Of a stretch of 64,000 nucleotides of DNA, positions 45,174 through 54,840 are shown piece by piece. Every line of letters starts with the position of its first letter. Position 1 is the first letter of the stretch. The position numbers and the translations under genes were made by a program. Under the pieces are notes generated by a model that worked only from the letters and a program-made list of their open reading frames with translations, made no database searches and had not been told where the DNA came from. Location of the stretch: positions 620,001 to 684,000 of the forward strand of contig NZ_JARKMX010000008.1 in the NCBI RefSeq assembly GCF_029360705.1. Direction: 5' to 3'. Source of the DNA: Paraflavitalea pollutisoli. GTDB lineage: Bacteria > Bacteroidota > Bacteroidia > Chitinophagales > Chitinophagaceae.

Positions 45174-46223
45174 TTACAGGCCCATGCCTACCCCATCCGG
45201 CAACAACGGCAACGCCACCGTAAAGCTGTTGGCCGTCTCATCGATCGTAAAGCTCGGCTGCTGTAGCAGTTCGTATTTCAGCCGGATATTGCGCAGGCCG
45301 ATCTTACTGCTGGGTACGGCGGCTAGTTTGCGCTGCAGGTTGTTAGCCACGATCAACTGTTGATCGCGGACATCGATGCGGATCGTGAGGGGTTGTGTTT
45401 TGGACACGATATTGTGCTTTACGGCATTTTCGATCAGCAGTTGCAGGCTCAGCGAGGGCAACATCCAATGAGCAAACCGTTCATAAGGCCCTATCTCCAG
45501 CCGGATACCATCCCCATACCGTGTCTGCAACAACTGAAAATAGGATTGTACGAAGCGTAGCTCGCTTTCCACCGTACTCAGCCCCTCCTCATTGTTCTTC
45601 AGCAGATACCGGTATACCTTGCTCAGCTCGTTGAGGAAGCGGTCGGCCCGTGGCTTGTCCTCGTGGATCAGTGAGGACAGCGTATTGAAGCAATTGAACA
45701 GAAAATGCGGGTTCACCTGGTTCTTCAGCGTATCCAGTTCTTCCCGAAAGCTGGCCTGCCGCAATACTTCTTTCTCTTCTTCCGCCGCCTTGTAGCGGCC
45801 AATGGCATAGTCCGCATCGTACAGGGTTTCAAACAACACGTTGACCGATAATGCCAGCAAACATCCCCGCCAGATATCCGAAGGCCGGAAATGATACCCG
45901 CCAATATGAAATACACTGTAGATCGTGAGCACCACCAGCGTAGCCGTCGCCATCGACACCAGGCTCACCAGCAACCGGTAGCGTAAGCGTATCCAGGTTT
46001 GGTTGAGCTCCGGGAATTTCTTTTCGACTTTGGTAGAGGCGGTAATGCGGGCCAGCCACGACAAACCGCCCAACACGTACACCAATGGAAACGATATGGC
46101 CCACAGCGGCCATTCCTGCCACAACCGCTCACCGTACAGTATCTGGTTGATACCGACATCGATCACGGGCATCGACAGCAGGAAAGTGTACAATTTTAGT
46201 TTAGGTACCCGCCGGATCTTCAT
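45174..46223 (-). CDS. LytS-type sensor histidine kinase, downstream copy
   Basis: The 349-residue protein has four membrane segments (about 12-30, 38-58, 83-102, 116-132) and a His_kinase core with His173 in QVNPHFLFNCFN. The N-box IENAVKHN and the G-box IGLRNIRLKYEL are normal. Its start overlaps the stop of the upstream paralogous kinase by 4 nt (46220-46223). There is no LytTR response regulator nearby, which is unusual. Confidence 0.9.
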   Translation of the reverse strand: MKIRRVPKLKLYTFLLSMPVIDVGINQILYGERLWQEWPLWAISFPLVYVLGGLSWLARITASTKVEKKFPELNQTWIRLRYRLLVSLVSMATATLVVLTIYSVFHIGGYHFRPSDIWRGCLLALSVNVLFETLYDADYAIGRYKAAEEEKEVLRQASFREELDTLKNQVNPHFLFNCFNTLSSLIHEDKPRADRFLNELSKVYRYLLKNNEEGLSTVESELRFVQSYFQLLQTRYGDGIRLEIGPYERFAHWMLPSLSLQLLIENAVKHNIVSKTQPLTIRIDVRDQQLIVANNLQRKLAAVPSSKIGLRNIRLKYELLQQPSFTIDETANSFTVALPLLPDGVGMGL

Positions 46224-47278
46224 AGCGCCACCTCCTTCTTGTAGGCAAACAGGGGCAATACGATGGTCCTTTCCTGGTCATTCTCCTGGATATCGATGCT
46301 GGCCTGGTGCAACAAGCGGTAGCGGGTCACCAGGTTGTCGATGCCCGACTCCGTTTCCAGTTCCTCACTGCGCAGCTTAGGCTGTACATTGTGCCGGATG
46401 GTCAGGGTATTGTTACTGGTCGTGATAGCAATGCACAAAGGTTGTTGGGGGCTTAGGCTGTTCTGGGTGAAAGCATTGTCGACGATCGTTTGCAGCGTGA
46501 GTGGTGGCAACCACCATGTTTCCTTATCACGCCGTGCGTCGACGGTAATCTGCAAGCCGTGGCCATACCTGGTTTTGAGTAGGTAATAGTACGACTGGAT
46601 AAAACGCAGCTCAGCCTCTATGGTCACCATCTCCCCTTCTTCGTTGCGCAGCATGTAGCGATATACCTTACTCATTTCATCGAGAAAAGCTTCCGCCTGC
46701 TCTTCGTTGTCATCGATGAGGCTGGAAAGAGCATTGAGGCTGTTGAACAGAAAATGCGGGTTCACCTGGTTCCTGACGGTTTGCAACCGGTTTTGCCGGC
46801 TGGCATTGCTCAATTGCTCGTGTTCCTGCATCTTCACCTTCCAGATCTCGTAGCGGTAGATGCCTTCCTGTATAAACGTGATGAAGATGACAAAGATGCC
46901 CGTACTGATACAGGCCCACACAAATTCGTTGACGTCAAAACGATACTGGTAGATGGGGATCTGCTCGTAGATACGGAACAGGCCCAGGAGAAAGACCACC
47001 GTCATGATCATGAAAAAGCCGATCATGACGAGCATGCGGCTGCTGATGCCGGTTTCCTGTTTGTACTGGTTGCGTAGCCATACACCGATCACACAACAAA
47101 GGGTAAAGCCGATGGAGAAGTCGATGGCCGCCAACGGGGTGGCCGTCAGGAATACCCGGTAGTCGGTAAAATAGAGCGTGCCCAGCATCAGGGCGTTGAT
47201 GCTGATCGCAAAGGGGCCGACGGACCAGGCCAACAAGACGTAATCTTTGCCACTATATCGGGGTAGTTTCCATGCCAT
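46220..47278 (-). CDS. LytS-type sensor histidine kinase, upstream copy, divergent N-box
   Basis: The 352-residue protein has four membrane segments (about 12-35, 45-66, 82-104, 115-138) and a His_kinase core with His175 in QVNPHFLFNSLN. Its N-box reads DNAFTQN (267-273) instead of the usual ENAxKHN, and its G-box (GIDNLVTRYRL) is less regular. ATP binding may be altered, so it might act mainly as a partner of the downstream copy. The ATG at 47278 is preferred over an in-frame GTG at 47296. Confidence 0.88.
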   Translation of the reverse strand: MAWKLPRYSGKDYVLLAWSVGPFAISINALMLGTLYFTDYRVFLTATPLAAIDFSIGFTLCCVIGVWLRNQYKQETGISSRMLVMIGFFMIMTVVFLLGLFRIYEQIPIYQYRFDVNEFVWACISTGIFVIFITFIQEGIYRYEIWKVKMQEHEQLSNASRQNRLQTVRNQVNPHFLFNSLNALSSLIDDNEEQAEAFLDEMSKVYRYMLRNEEGEMVTIEAELRFIQSYYYLLKTRYGHGLQITVDARRDKETWWLPPLTLQTIVDNAFTQNSLSPQQPLCIAITTSNNTLTIRHNVQPKLRSEELETESGIDNLVTRYRLLHQASIDIQENDQERTIVLPLFAYKKEVAL

Positions 47279-48010
47279 ATTGCGCACTCGCCACACAAGG
47301 TAGGTTCAATTGGCCCGATTTCGACACCCGATTAACGGATTGGTGATTTTGCGGGATGAATTGTGGAAAGGGAACGACGAAGTGAGGTTGTTTTTTAGGG
47401 GCATGATCCGGGATGGTGCCTCCCGGTTGTTCAATGTACGGGGCATTAAAAACTAATGGTTGTTTGTTTGCTTGTGCTAACAGTTGTTCAGCGGCGACAT
47501 TTATAGGTTTTTATAACCGGCATGATGGGTATAACAGTAGCAGATGAATGTATTTTTGACAACAATCGATGTTTTTTTAGGGCGCTTTTTAGGCTGGTGA
47601 TCATGTGGTGAATGACCTGAAAGCCGCACCAATAAAGGCTTTTAACATTTCATATAGATGTTAGCCGTCATGAAACAGACAATTATTTGGTGTTGGCAGC
47701 GTGCATTCCTGATCTATCTTTGTGTCATCGGAGGAAATGAAGAACGAAAGACGAAAAGAGTAGCAAAAGACGTCCTCCCTTCCACTAGATTTTTACCTTT
47801 TTTCATATGGCAAGCAATCGTTAGAGGTCAGCTGTTTCTACAGTGGACCCTTTTTTTTGTCCCTACTCCAACGGCCATTTTTGCAAGATGCGCACGCCCG
47901 CGCCAGCTACTAACCGTCCATACAAACCAGCTGTAAGTCTTCACCTGTTTTAAAGCTAGTCCGTTTACACGACTACCAGCCTGTATTCCTGCATACTACA
48001 TCCTTGTTGT
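47279..48010. other. 732-nt gap, no supportable gene
   Basis: No ORF here has convincing coding character; the longest (47658-47936) lacks domain features. Exact TAnnTTTG elements occur at 47548-47555 (TATTTTTG) and 47715-47722 (TATCTTTG). The second has a TTG about 19 nt upstream and is followed by GGAGG and an ATG that opens only 8 codons. Transcription of a small RNA or leader peptide is possible. Confidence 0.35.
47715..47722 (+). promoter_or_regulatory. exact -7 promoter element without a gene
   Basis: TATCTTTG matches TAnnTTTG, with TTG about 19 nt upstream as a -33 candidate. The next ATG, preceded by GGAGG, encodes only eight residues. No annotated gene is downstream on this strand for 2 kb. 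Confidence 0.4.
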
Positions 48011-49738
48011 CTATCTGTTCAGCAGCGCTTTGAGGGGCGCTACCTGTAGCGCAGCGGGTGTGGTGGATAGTTTATCGATGGTGAAGGTCCGCAGGGCGGC
48101 TTCCAGTTCGTTGGCCTGTGTGGTCTGCCCCGTTTGATGGTATGTCTTTCGCAGCAGCTGTATCTTCTCATAATCCTGTATGCCTTCTACCAGTTTTTCG
48201 AAACGTATCGAACTCAGCGGACCAGGATATACCTGGTAGGTGTCGCCGGCGGGCCAGGCGGTAAAGCGGCTATCGGTCATAGGGCGTTGGGGCCAGCTGT
48301 TGTAGGCCCAGCGCAGGTAGCCATCCATGCCGGTAGCAGCAGTGTACCACCCCATCCAAACGTGTTCATCTGGTGGTGAGAAGGTAAACCCGTTGGGGTA
48401 TTTCTCCGAACAGCAGGTGTACCAGGTGCTCACCTGGCCCCTCTTTTTACGAGTAGCCAGCACCTCGGGTGGAAACTGTTGTCCGGAGGCGATGCAATAG
48501 TTGTCGATATCGGCTTCTATCTCCGAATGGTAATTGCCGGCCAGGGCAATCTTCCAGCCTGGGTCGACCGACTTCAGCAGTTTGATAACGGCTTGCATAG
48601 CGGGGAGGGGGCGTTCGTCCATGGCGATGGTCGTTTGCTGGAACCAGCCTCTGGCTTTAAGATGCCGGGTAAAGTCGGTGAGCATGGGGCGCCAGAAAGC
48701 ATTGTAGGCGTCGGAACCAATTGCCTGGGTAAATACGGTATCCTTACCAAGACTTTCATCAAAATAGGTAAAGGCGATCTTCCAGGGCACCATGCTGTAG
48801 CAATTGATGTCGCCGGTGATGCCGCAGCTTCTCACAAAACTGATGTATTTATCAAACAGGCTATAGTCGAACTGCCATTGACCGTCGCGTTTTTTTGTCC
48901 ATTGAATGAGGCTGGGATAGTCATCAAAGGTTTGATGGCCCCAGGGTTCGTTGACGATGCTGGCGGTGATGTTTTTTTGTCCGGCAGAAGCCAGCATGGT
49001 ATAGTACTTTTTCATGGCCGCAAAATGGGCGTCGCTCCACAGGGGCAGTTGATGTACGCGAGCGATGGCGGCCGGGTGCTGCCATAGATCGAGCTGGTAG
49101 GTCCACTCACTGTGAGCAGGCAGCGTTCTGTTGACCACGTTGAGATCGATCTGCAAGGTGTGGCGTTGACCGGCTACTACGGTAATCTTTCCCTTGTAGC
49201 GGCCGGCTTTTGCCGAGGCGGGGATAGCGATGGTGACCCAGATGGGTTGCACGGATTGCGCGGGCAGGTTGGTCGTGTGCAGGTCGGTGCGGATGAGGTC
49301 GGCAACGAGTGAAGAGTCGAAGTCGGCAGGCTTGCGGTAGCCGCAGCCATTCCGGAATTCATCGGTCATGACATATTGAAAGAAACCGGTGGTAACAGCC
49401 TTGCGGGAAATGCGGCTACCGGGCTGGCTGACAAGGTCGCTGGTTTCGACGCGAATATCGGTGACGGGCGTGGTACTCCAGATGAGTAGCTGGGTATGGA
49501 CCTTCTCGCCTTTCCAGCCTGCTGCGGACCATTGGTTGCTCACTTCGATGGTGGGTGGGGTATCCTGCGCGTAACGCTGGCTGCCGGACGCGAAGCTGAC
49601 CTGTACGGCTGCCGGCTGGCCTTGCCACCCAGTGGAATTTTGCCTATTTGCTGCTGGCAAAGGGCTGCTCGTGGGCTGCTGCGTAGTGGCTGCTGTGGCC
49701 AGTAATAACGCGATCGGTAGTATGGCAAGGCGCTTCAT
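48011..49738 (-). CDS. DUF4091/GH123-like glycoside hydrolase, secreted
   Basis: The 575-residue protein has a signal peptide, an N-terminal beta-sandwich (about 40-200) and a TIM-barrel-like domain with a C-terminal DUF4091 part (WAYNSWPQRPMTDSRFTAWPAG and the following segment to LVEGIQDYEKI). The acid pair in IAMDERPL (about residue 385) matches the Asp-Glu catalytic pair of GH123 beta-N-acetylgalactosaminidases. The substrate is therefore possibly an amino-sugar glycan, but this is family inference. It stands alone. Confidence 0.82.
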   Translation of the reverse strand: MKRLAILPIALLLATAATTQQPTSSPLPAANRQNSTGWQGQPAAVQVSFASGSQRYAQDTPPTIEVSNQWSAAGWKGEKVHTQLLIWSTTPVTDIRVETSDLVSQPGSRISRKAVTTGFFQYVMTDEFRNGCGYRKPADFDSSLVADLIRTDLHTTNLPAQSVQPIWVTIAIPASAKAGRYKGKITVVAGQRHTLQIDLNVVNRTLPAHSEWTYQLDLWQHPAAIARVHQLPLWSDAHFAAMKKYYTMLASAGQKNITASIVNEPWGHQTFDDYPSLIQWTKKRDGQWQFDYSLFDKYISFVRSCGITGDINCYSMVPWKIAFTYFDESLGKDTVFTQAIGSDAYNAFWRPMLTDFTRHLKARGWFQQTTIAMDERPLPAMQAVIKLLKSVDPGWKIALAGNYHSEIEADIDNYCIASGQQFPPEVLATRKKRGQVSTWYTCCSEKYPNGFTFSPPDEHVWMGWYTAATGMDGYLRWAYNSWPQRPMTDSRFTAWPAGDTYQVYPGPLSSIRFEKLVEGIQDYEKIQLLRKTYHQTGQTTQANELEAALRTFTIDKLSTTPAALQVAPLKALLNR

Positions 49739-49905
49739 GCATTCAAATGTACTGGGTTTTGGGAGGCTTTGTTGCCGGTAAATTGCGCAACCGGTTGCAG
49801 GCTTCAGGGGCGGTCATGTTTCCGTTGGTCGTTGTATTCCATTTTGCTTACATTCGTAGCGTATTGCAACGTATCGTTTCGCACAAAACCAGCCTAATCA
49901 CAGTT

Positions 49906-50664
49906 ATGAAAAAGATATTCCTGATCGCCTTACTGTTTGTTACCCTTGGAACTATGGCTCAAACCACCATCAACAACTACAAAGTGGTGCTGGTACCGTC
50001 GAAGTTTGAGTTTTTGAAGGACGCTGACCAGTATAGTATGAACAGCCTGACCAAGACCTTACTCGAACAGAAGGGGTTCACCGTATATATCGATGGTTCG
50101 GATGTGCCGGCCGATATTGCCGCAGACAAATGCCAGGCGCTGAAGGCGGATGTGACGTTGCGCAAGGGCTTTCTGGCGACCAACCTGACGTTGACGCTGA
50201 AGGACTGCCAGGGCGCGGTGTTGTACAAGAGCCGGGAGGGCAAGAGTCGTGAGAAGGAATGGGCGGTGGCTTACCAGGATGCGCTGCGGGATGCCTTCAA
50301 ATCGTTTGATACAACACAATATGCTTATAACGGCAACACTCCTACCCGTGCGGTGCCAGCTGCTGCCGCTACTGTAACTCCGGTGACGACGACGCCAGCA
50401 CTACCTGCTGTAACGCCGGCCGTGGCGGCGGCAGTAACCAGTGATGCCGGGACATTGTATGCGCAGGCAACGGCGACGGGTTTCCAGCTGATCGATACCA
50501 AACCTGCCAAAGTGATGACCCTGTTTAAAACATCTGCCCCCGATACTTTCCTGGGCGAGAAAGGCACCATCCATGGCATCGTGTTCAAGAAAGGCGCCGA
50601 CTGGACCTTCGAATACTACCAGGATGGAACGCTGGTGGCCGAGAAGTTGGTGATTAAGTTTTAG
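49906..50664 (+). CDS. secreted hypothetical protein with Ala/Pro/Thr linker
   Basis: The 252-residue protein has a signal peptide (MKKIFLIALLFVTLGTMAQ). The N-terminal domain (about 20-135) has a KVVLVPSKFEFLKDADQY pattern, seen in many Bacteroidota secreted proteins. A low-complexity Pro/Ala/Thr/Val linker (about 145-180) leads to a small C-terminal beta-domain. Function is unknown. The ORF could extend upstream to 49747, but the signal peptide fixes the start at 49906. Confidence 0.8.
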   Translation: MKKIFLIALLFVTLGTMAQTTINNYKVVLVPSKFEFLKDADQYSMNSLTKTLLEQKGFTVYIDGSDVPADIAADKCQALKADVTLRKGFLATNLTLTLKDCQGAVLYKSREGKSREKEWAVAYQDALRDAFKSFDTTQYAYNGNTPTRAVPAAAATVTPVTTTPALPAVTPAVAAAVTSDAGTLYAQATATGFQLIDTKPAKVMTLFKTSAPDTFLGEKGTIHGIVFKKGADWTFEYYQDGTLVAEKLVIKF

Positions 50665-50688
50665 GGGGATCTATTCCTGTAGGGGGTG

Positions 50689-51267
50689 TCAGTAGGCCCA
50701 TAGCTGAATGGGGCCTAGTTCTAACCAGGTCTGGTTGGCTTGCCGTTGGTATAGCACTACACATCCTCCCCCAGTGTATCCCCACCGAATAAGAGCAACT
50801 GTTTTTGCGTTGTTGAAAAGCGGCCTGGAAAAGTAGGAAATCCTTCTTGCTTCGGGTGCTGTGGTATTGAATTGGGCGACGCGCTCTAAATAGTGTTGGA
50901 CCTTTTGCTCGTCTATGGTGTTGAATTTTCGCAGTACATAACTTTTTTGAATCGTTTCCTGCCGATTATTGACCAGCAAATGCCTGGGCAATTCATCGTC
51001 GGTCCACTTGCTAGTATCCAGCTGGCTAACATTTTGAATGATTTCAAGAAAACTCAGGGTATCAAATGGTAAGTCGGTGTATTCGCTTAGCAAATAGGTA
51101 TAGTGATTGATGTCAGTTTTGTCGAGCTGAATGGTTGTTATAGGGCTCGCATAGACGAATAGTGATTTGTTTTCCGTTAAAGCAGTGTCGAGTAGGTTTC
51201 GAATGTTGGACGATTGCGCAAAGGTGCAAGTGCTTATCAATAGCAGAGCAAACGTGGTTAATTTCAT
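50689..51267 (-). CDS. small secreted hypothetical protein
   Basis: The 192-residue protein has a signal peptide (MKLTTFALLLISTCTFAQ) and a soluble alpha/beta body, ending with GGCVVLYQRQANQTWLELGP and a short tail. It is not recognised. It is convergent with the 49906 gene. Secreted or periplasmic location is inferred. Confidence 0.7.
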   Translation of the reverse strand: MKLTTFALLLISTCTFAQSSNIRNLLDTALTENKSLFVYASPITTIQLDKTDINHYTYLLSEYTDLPFDTLSFLEIIQNVSQLDTSKWTDDELPRHLLVNNRQETIQKSYVLRKFNTIDEQKVQHYLERVAQFNTTAPEARRISYFSRPLFNNAKTVALIRWGYTGGGCVVLYQRQANQTWLELGPIQLWAY

Positions 51268-51355
51268 GGATGTTTTAGGGATAGATGCAGCGGTCTGTTG
51301 ATTTACATACTGGCATGTATGAAATTTTTAGTTACTGGATGATGCCTGTATGTGG

Positions 51356-51613
51356 TCAAGTTGTTTGCCAGATAAGTTGATCATTTCGATATACCTGCAC
51401 GTTGCCATAACCATCCGGCGGGTCAGGAAAAACCTGCACTGCTTTGGAGTTATCGTCTAACCGAATCGTCCATCGAAATTTGCTGGTCGGTTGCTCCGGA
51501 ACAAATTTGAGGGTATCGCCAGGGTTGGCGGTGAACAATATGGCTTCTGGTTCTAGTTGTATTTCCAGTGGTTGATCGTTTTTCCAGCAGGTAAATTCAA
51601 GGGAGTGGGTCAT
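51356..51613 (-). CDS. small hypothetical protein (85 residues)
   Basis: A small soluble protein starting MTHSLEFTCWKNDQPLEIQL, with a beta-rich pattern. The longer ORF to 51658 begins inside the terminator hairpin at 51645-51669, so the ATG at 51613 is chosen. The terminator separates it from the 687-residue secreted protein gene. Not recognised. Confidence 0.55.
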   Translation of the reverse strand: MTHSLEFTCWKNDQPLEIQLEPEAILFTANPGDTLKFVPEQPTSKFRWTIRLDDNSKAVQVFPDPPDGYGNVQVYRNDQLIWQTT

Positions 51614-51644
51614 AACAGAGGTCCATTTCTTGTAAATATAATAT

Positions 51645-51669
51645 AAGGCCTCCCACATCGGGAGGCCTT
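51645..51669 (-). terminator. terminator of the three-gene unit
   Basis: Ten perfect pairs (AAGGCCTCCC with GGGAGGCCTT) around a 5-nt loop, 9 nt past the stop of the 51678-53741 gene. It ends the membrane protein/subtilisin/secreted protein transcript. The T-run on the minus strand is weak. Confidence 0.75.
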
Positions 51670-51677
51670 TTAAGAGG

Positions 51678-53741
51678 CTATTTTTTATAGCTGCGGTTTG
51701 TCAGCGTGAAAATCGGAATATCAATCAGTACAGAGATATTTATTACATCCTTGGCAGGAACGACAGTGAAATTGGTGCTGCTGGAGTAGAATAATTTAGG
51801 CGTTCTTCTCCAGCCTGGACCAAATGCAATGGGTAGTCTTGGTATTTCAAACAACAGTTGTGCCGATGGTGCGAAAATACTTTCAAGCCTCACCTCCTGC
51901 TTAAGATCCTCGTCGTTACCGTTTTTCAACCTGTATGAGACAATGCTGCCTACATCGATAATGGCTGTAAATATGGATAAGGCTCCACCCTTCTTTTTTC
52001 CCAAACCCATGTTGAAAGAGAATCCGATCGGTGCATAGAAGCCATTGCCTTTATCTATATCCCAACCATATCCTATGTAGCCGTTTAGCGAGACGTTAAA
52101 GTGTGAGTTTTGCTTGATGGAGTAGCTGCCTGCGGGTAAGGCGGTTGCATCGAGGGCTGCTTCAACCTCTGCTGCGGACTCTGCTTTGACAACGGATGCC
52201 AGGAAATTGCCATATTTAAGGAATGATTCCAGGAACTTTTTGGTGGGCAGATTGTCGTTGGCAAAGGAGTTTTCAAATTCACTTTTTTGTATATTTAGAA
52301 GTGAGTCACTAAACCTCTGTTTTGCAGTTGAATCTAAGCTACTTGAGACACCATCTAATACTCGTTTGTGTTCATCATTAAGTTTTATACGCTCCTTTTT
52401 TTCTTGTACCAAGTCTTGTGCATGATTAAAAACCTGGTCCAGGATATTATAGGCATTCTTTACAGCGCTATTGTAATCCTTGCTGTAGATGTTTTTATAC
52501 AATTCGTTACCGCTTTTTGCAATAACAATATAATGGTCATTTATCAAGTTGGGCTTTAGTGTATTCGCCATTCTAAACCCATATTCGGTAATATTGATCG
52601 CCTTGCTAATGTAGGTGTAATAGTCGTCATTGGAAAGATTGCCTTTTGCTTTCTTATCTTTATAATCTAAAATCGTTCTGTCTATGTCATTTGTCAGCAG
52701 GGCGAAGTTTTCTATCATGCTGGTCACGCTAAACACGGCGTTGTACTTTTTCGCAGAATCCATAACATTCTTTAAAGACACAGAGTCTCTGCCAATCTTG
52801 AAATCAATCCCCTTCACTTGCTCGTAAAATAGTCCCAGAAAAAGATCCCGGGTTACACTATCACTAATGAGCTTGTTAAGGTCTGTCAATGGAACCCATA
52901 TACGGGTGTTGTCTTGATTTCGAATGCTATTTGAAACTATTTCCAAAAGCTTCCAGGCATTCCCAAGGTTAGGATGAATCTCGGGCCACTCATTAAGCGC
53001 AGCCAGGTGTTCTATAAGGATGGCAGGATTAATGGGCGTATTATCCGTTGACTGCGACAATTCGCTGATGATTCTGATTGATCGAATAGCAACCCTTATT
53101 TCTGGAAGGTTGACTAATAGCTTTTGATATTTAGGCAGGTCTATCAGCTGATTCAAACCTATGATTAAATTTGAAAGGTCTTTGTAGAATGCTTCCCGCA
53201 AACCTTGAATAAATTCTGCGTAGCGGAACGAGGCCACATTTCTAAAGAACTCGCAGGTGTTAGGAAATAATATTTTGCACTCGTCATTTTTTTCAAGGAA
53301 AGTCTGGAGCCGTCTAAAGAAAGCTGCATTCAATTCTTCCTTTCCCCTTTTGATCAGGAACCTGGCTATACCGTCGGCAATGTTGCTGACATTAATGCCT
53401 CCAATGTTGCCTGCTTTAATGCTAAACGAATTGCCTACCTCCTTTGCCGCCTCTGTGGTCATAGAAGCGACTTCCCCAGTGGGAAAATATTTCGCTAAGT
53501 AAGGATTGTCTAAAGCAAGAGAACTTACATCTATGCCTCCCAGATAATAACTGAGTATTTGATTTAAGGTGTCATTGTCATTAGGCATTTCAAGAGTGGT
53601 ACTGTCCATAGCTTTACGTAGTACAATAGCATCGTAGTAAGCTATCCTTTTGACGTGGGTTGCATCCTGAGCCATTCCTATAGAATCAATGACCACTAAC
53701 AAGATCAGCATCAATACAATCCTGTAAATTCCTTTTTTCAT
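51678..53741 (-). CDS. large secreted protein with C-terminal barrel-like domain
   Basis: The 687-residue protein has a signal peptide (MKKGIYRIVLMLILLVV and on to about residue 24), a long mostly helical middle (about 60-540), and a beta-rich C-terminal part (about 545-687) with alternating aromatic strands such as NGYIGYGWDIDKGNGFY and ending ILIDIPIFTLTNRSYKK, resembling an outer-membrane barrel. Not recognised. Its start overlaps the end of the subtilisin gene by 56 nt, so translation is likely coupled. It is the third gene of the 56156-51678 unit. Confidence 0.75.
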   Translation of the reverse strand: MKKGIYRIVLMLILLVVIDSIGMAQDATHVKRIAYYDAIVLRKAMDSTTLEMPNDNDTLNQILSYYLGGIDVSSLALDNPYLAKYFPTGEVASMTTEAAKEVGNSFSIKAGNIGGINVSNIADGIARFLIKRGKEELNAAFFRRLQTFLEKNDECKILFPNTCEFFRNVASFRYAEFIQGLREAFYKDLSNLIIGLNQLIDLPKYQKLLVNLPEIRVAIRSIRIISELSQSTDNTPINPAILIEHLAALNEWPEIHPNLGNAWKLLEIVSNSIRNQDNTRIWVPLTDLNKLISDSVTRDLFLGLFYEQVKGIDFKIGRDSVSLKNVMDSAKKYNAVFSVTSMIENFALLTNDIDRTILDYKDKKAKGNLSNDDYYTYISKAINITEYGFRMANTLKPNLINDHYIVIAKSGNELYKNIYSKDYNSAVKNAYNILDQVFNHAQDLVQEKKERIKLNDEHKRVLDGVSSSLDSTAKQRFSDSLLNIQKSEFENSFANDNLPTKKFLESFLKYGNFLASVVKAESAAEVEAALDATALPAGSYSIKQNSHFNVSLNGYIGYGWDIDKGNGFYAPIGFSFNMGLGKKKGGALSIFTAIIDVGSIVSYRLKNGNDEDLKQEVRLESIFAPSAQLLFEIPRLPIAFGPGWRRTPKLFYSSSTNFTVVPAKDVINISVLIDIPIFTLTNRSYKK

Positions 53742-54840
53742 GTTTTTTGAATTTGTCGAGCGTATTAAATATTAGTATTGGGTGAATTACAGGACCCTGA
53801 CTTCCGTTCAAGGGTGTGGAATATTTCTGTAGTAAATCCCGAATGGCTGCAGGTGTGTAGGTAAAGCCATTCTTTTTGAGCCAGGAAATAACCAGCGCAC
53901 AAATGCCCGCTACAATGGCCGTGGCCTGGCTGGTCCCTTTTAATGGTGTTGGCGTGTCATTCTTTTGGTAGGATAGAATCTGCTCTCCAAAGCAGAAAAT
54001 GCTAGTCTTGGAAGGGAAGATAGAAAAACTGGAAAGCTTCTTATCGGCCGAACAGGATCCTACACCGATACAAACCTCATACCGACCCGGATAGCGATCA
54101 AAGTTTTGATTTTTTGAAAGAGGATCATTGCCCATGGAGGCTACGACAATACGACCTTTTTTTACATGGTCTTCTACAAGCACTTTTAATTCATCATCAT
54201 TTTTGAATAATTGCTGGCTAATAGAAATGATATCAATGTCGTATTGATCCTTGAGGTATTCCCTTAAGGCAGCTTTCATCGTACCTGCATCCTTTACCTT
54301 GCCTGATTCTGTTATTTTGCCTACTAATAATTGACACGCAGGAGCTGCTCCTACAAACTGCTCTGGGTCTCTGGCTGCAATCAATGAAGCACAATGCGTA
54401 CCATGACTGAATGGGTCATTACTGGTAGTAGACGTGGAATCGGGAACAAAGTTGAGGACCGGTTCTTTGATAGCAGCAGCAATTTGTGTAATGTTTTTAT
54501 TGACGCCACTGTCCAAAATCAACACCTGTGCTCTTTCTCCCATTTCGCTGTGCTGACTCCAGATATTCCTTATCCCCAGGTCTTTGAACCAGAAATCGCC
54601 TGCAAAGGCATTGGTGCCCGCTAATGGCAATGAGGACTCAAGCGCGTCTACGCCCCCACCCCAATAATAGAAGCCATCATCCGCTAAATACCAGTGAGAA
54701 AACGTATCAATTGAGACTCCTGACTCAATTTTCGTGATATTAATCACCGAACCAACTGGCAGGTATCCTTTTGCTTCTTCCTCATTAGAGGGAGAGATCC
54801 TTCTGTATAGTGGATATTTCAGTATCGCTTTCACAGGCAT
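53686..54840 (-). CDS. subtilisin-like serine protease (S8), cytoplasmic-looking
   Basis: The 384-residue protein has an N-terminal SH3-like region (about 1-65, GSVINITKIESGVSIDTFSH), and an S8 peptidase domain with intact triad: Asp110 (LILDSGVN), His146 (FSHGTHCASLIA), Ser304 (GTSQATAIVAG), plus Asn238 (SMGNDP) for the oxyanion hole. No signal peptide is visible, unlike most S8 proteases, so it may act inside the cell or rely on the upstream membrane protein. Its ATG overlaps the upstream stop (TAATG). It is the middle gene of the unit. Confidence 0.9.
   Translation of the reverse strand: MPVKAILKYPLYRRISPSNEEEAKGYLPVGSVINITKIESGVSIDTFSHWYLADDGFYYWGGGVDALESSLPLAGTNAFAGDFWFKDLGIRNIWSQHSEMGERAQVLILDSGVNKNITQIAAAIKEPVLNFVPDSTSTTSNDPFSHGTHCASLIAARDPEQFVGAAPACQLLVGKITESGKVKDAGTMKAALREYLKDQYDIDIISISQQLFKNDDELKVLVEDHVKKGRIVVASMGNDPLSKNQNFDRYPGRYEVCIGVGSCSADKKLSSFSIFPSKTSIFCFGEQILSYQKNDTPTPLKGTSQATAIVAGICALVISWLKKNGFTYTPAAIRDLLQKYSTPLNGSQGPVIHPILIFNTLDKFKKHEKRNLQDCIDADLVSGH

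Noticed and set aside
47658-47936. 92-codon plus-strand ORF
   Set aside because: No domain, Cys/Trp/Phe-rich unusual composition, includes long T runs; not supported.
51614-51658. Upstream start for the 85-residue gene
   Set aside because: The first codon falls inside a terminator hairpin; the ATG at 51613 is more likely.
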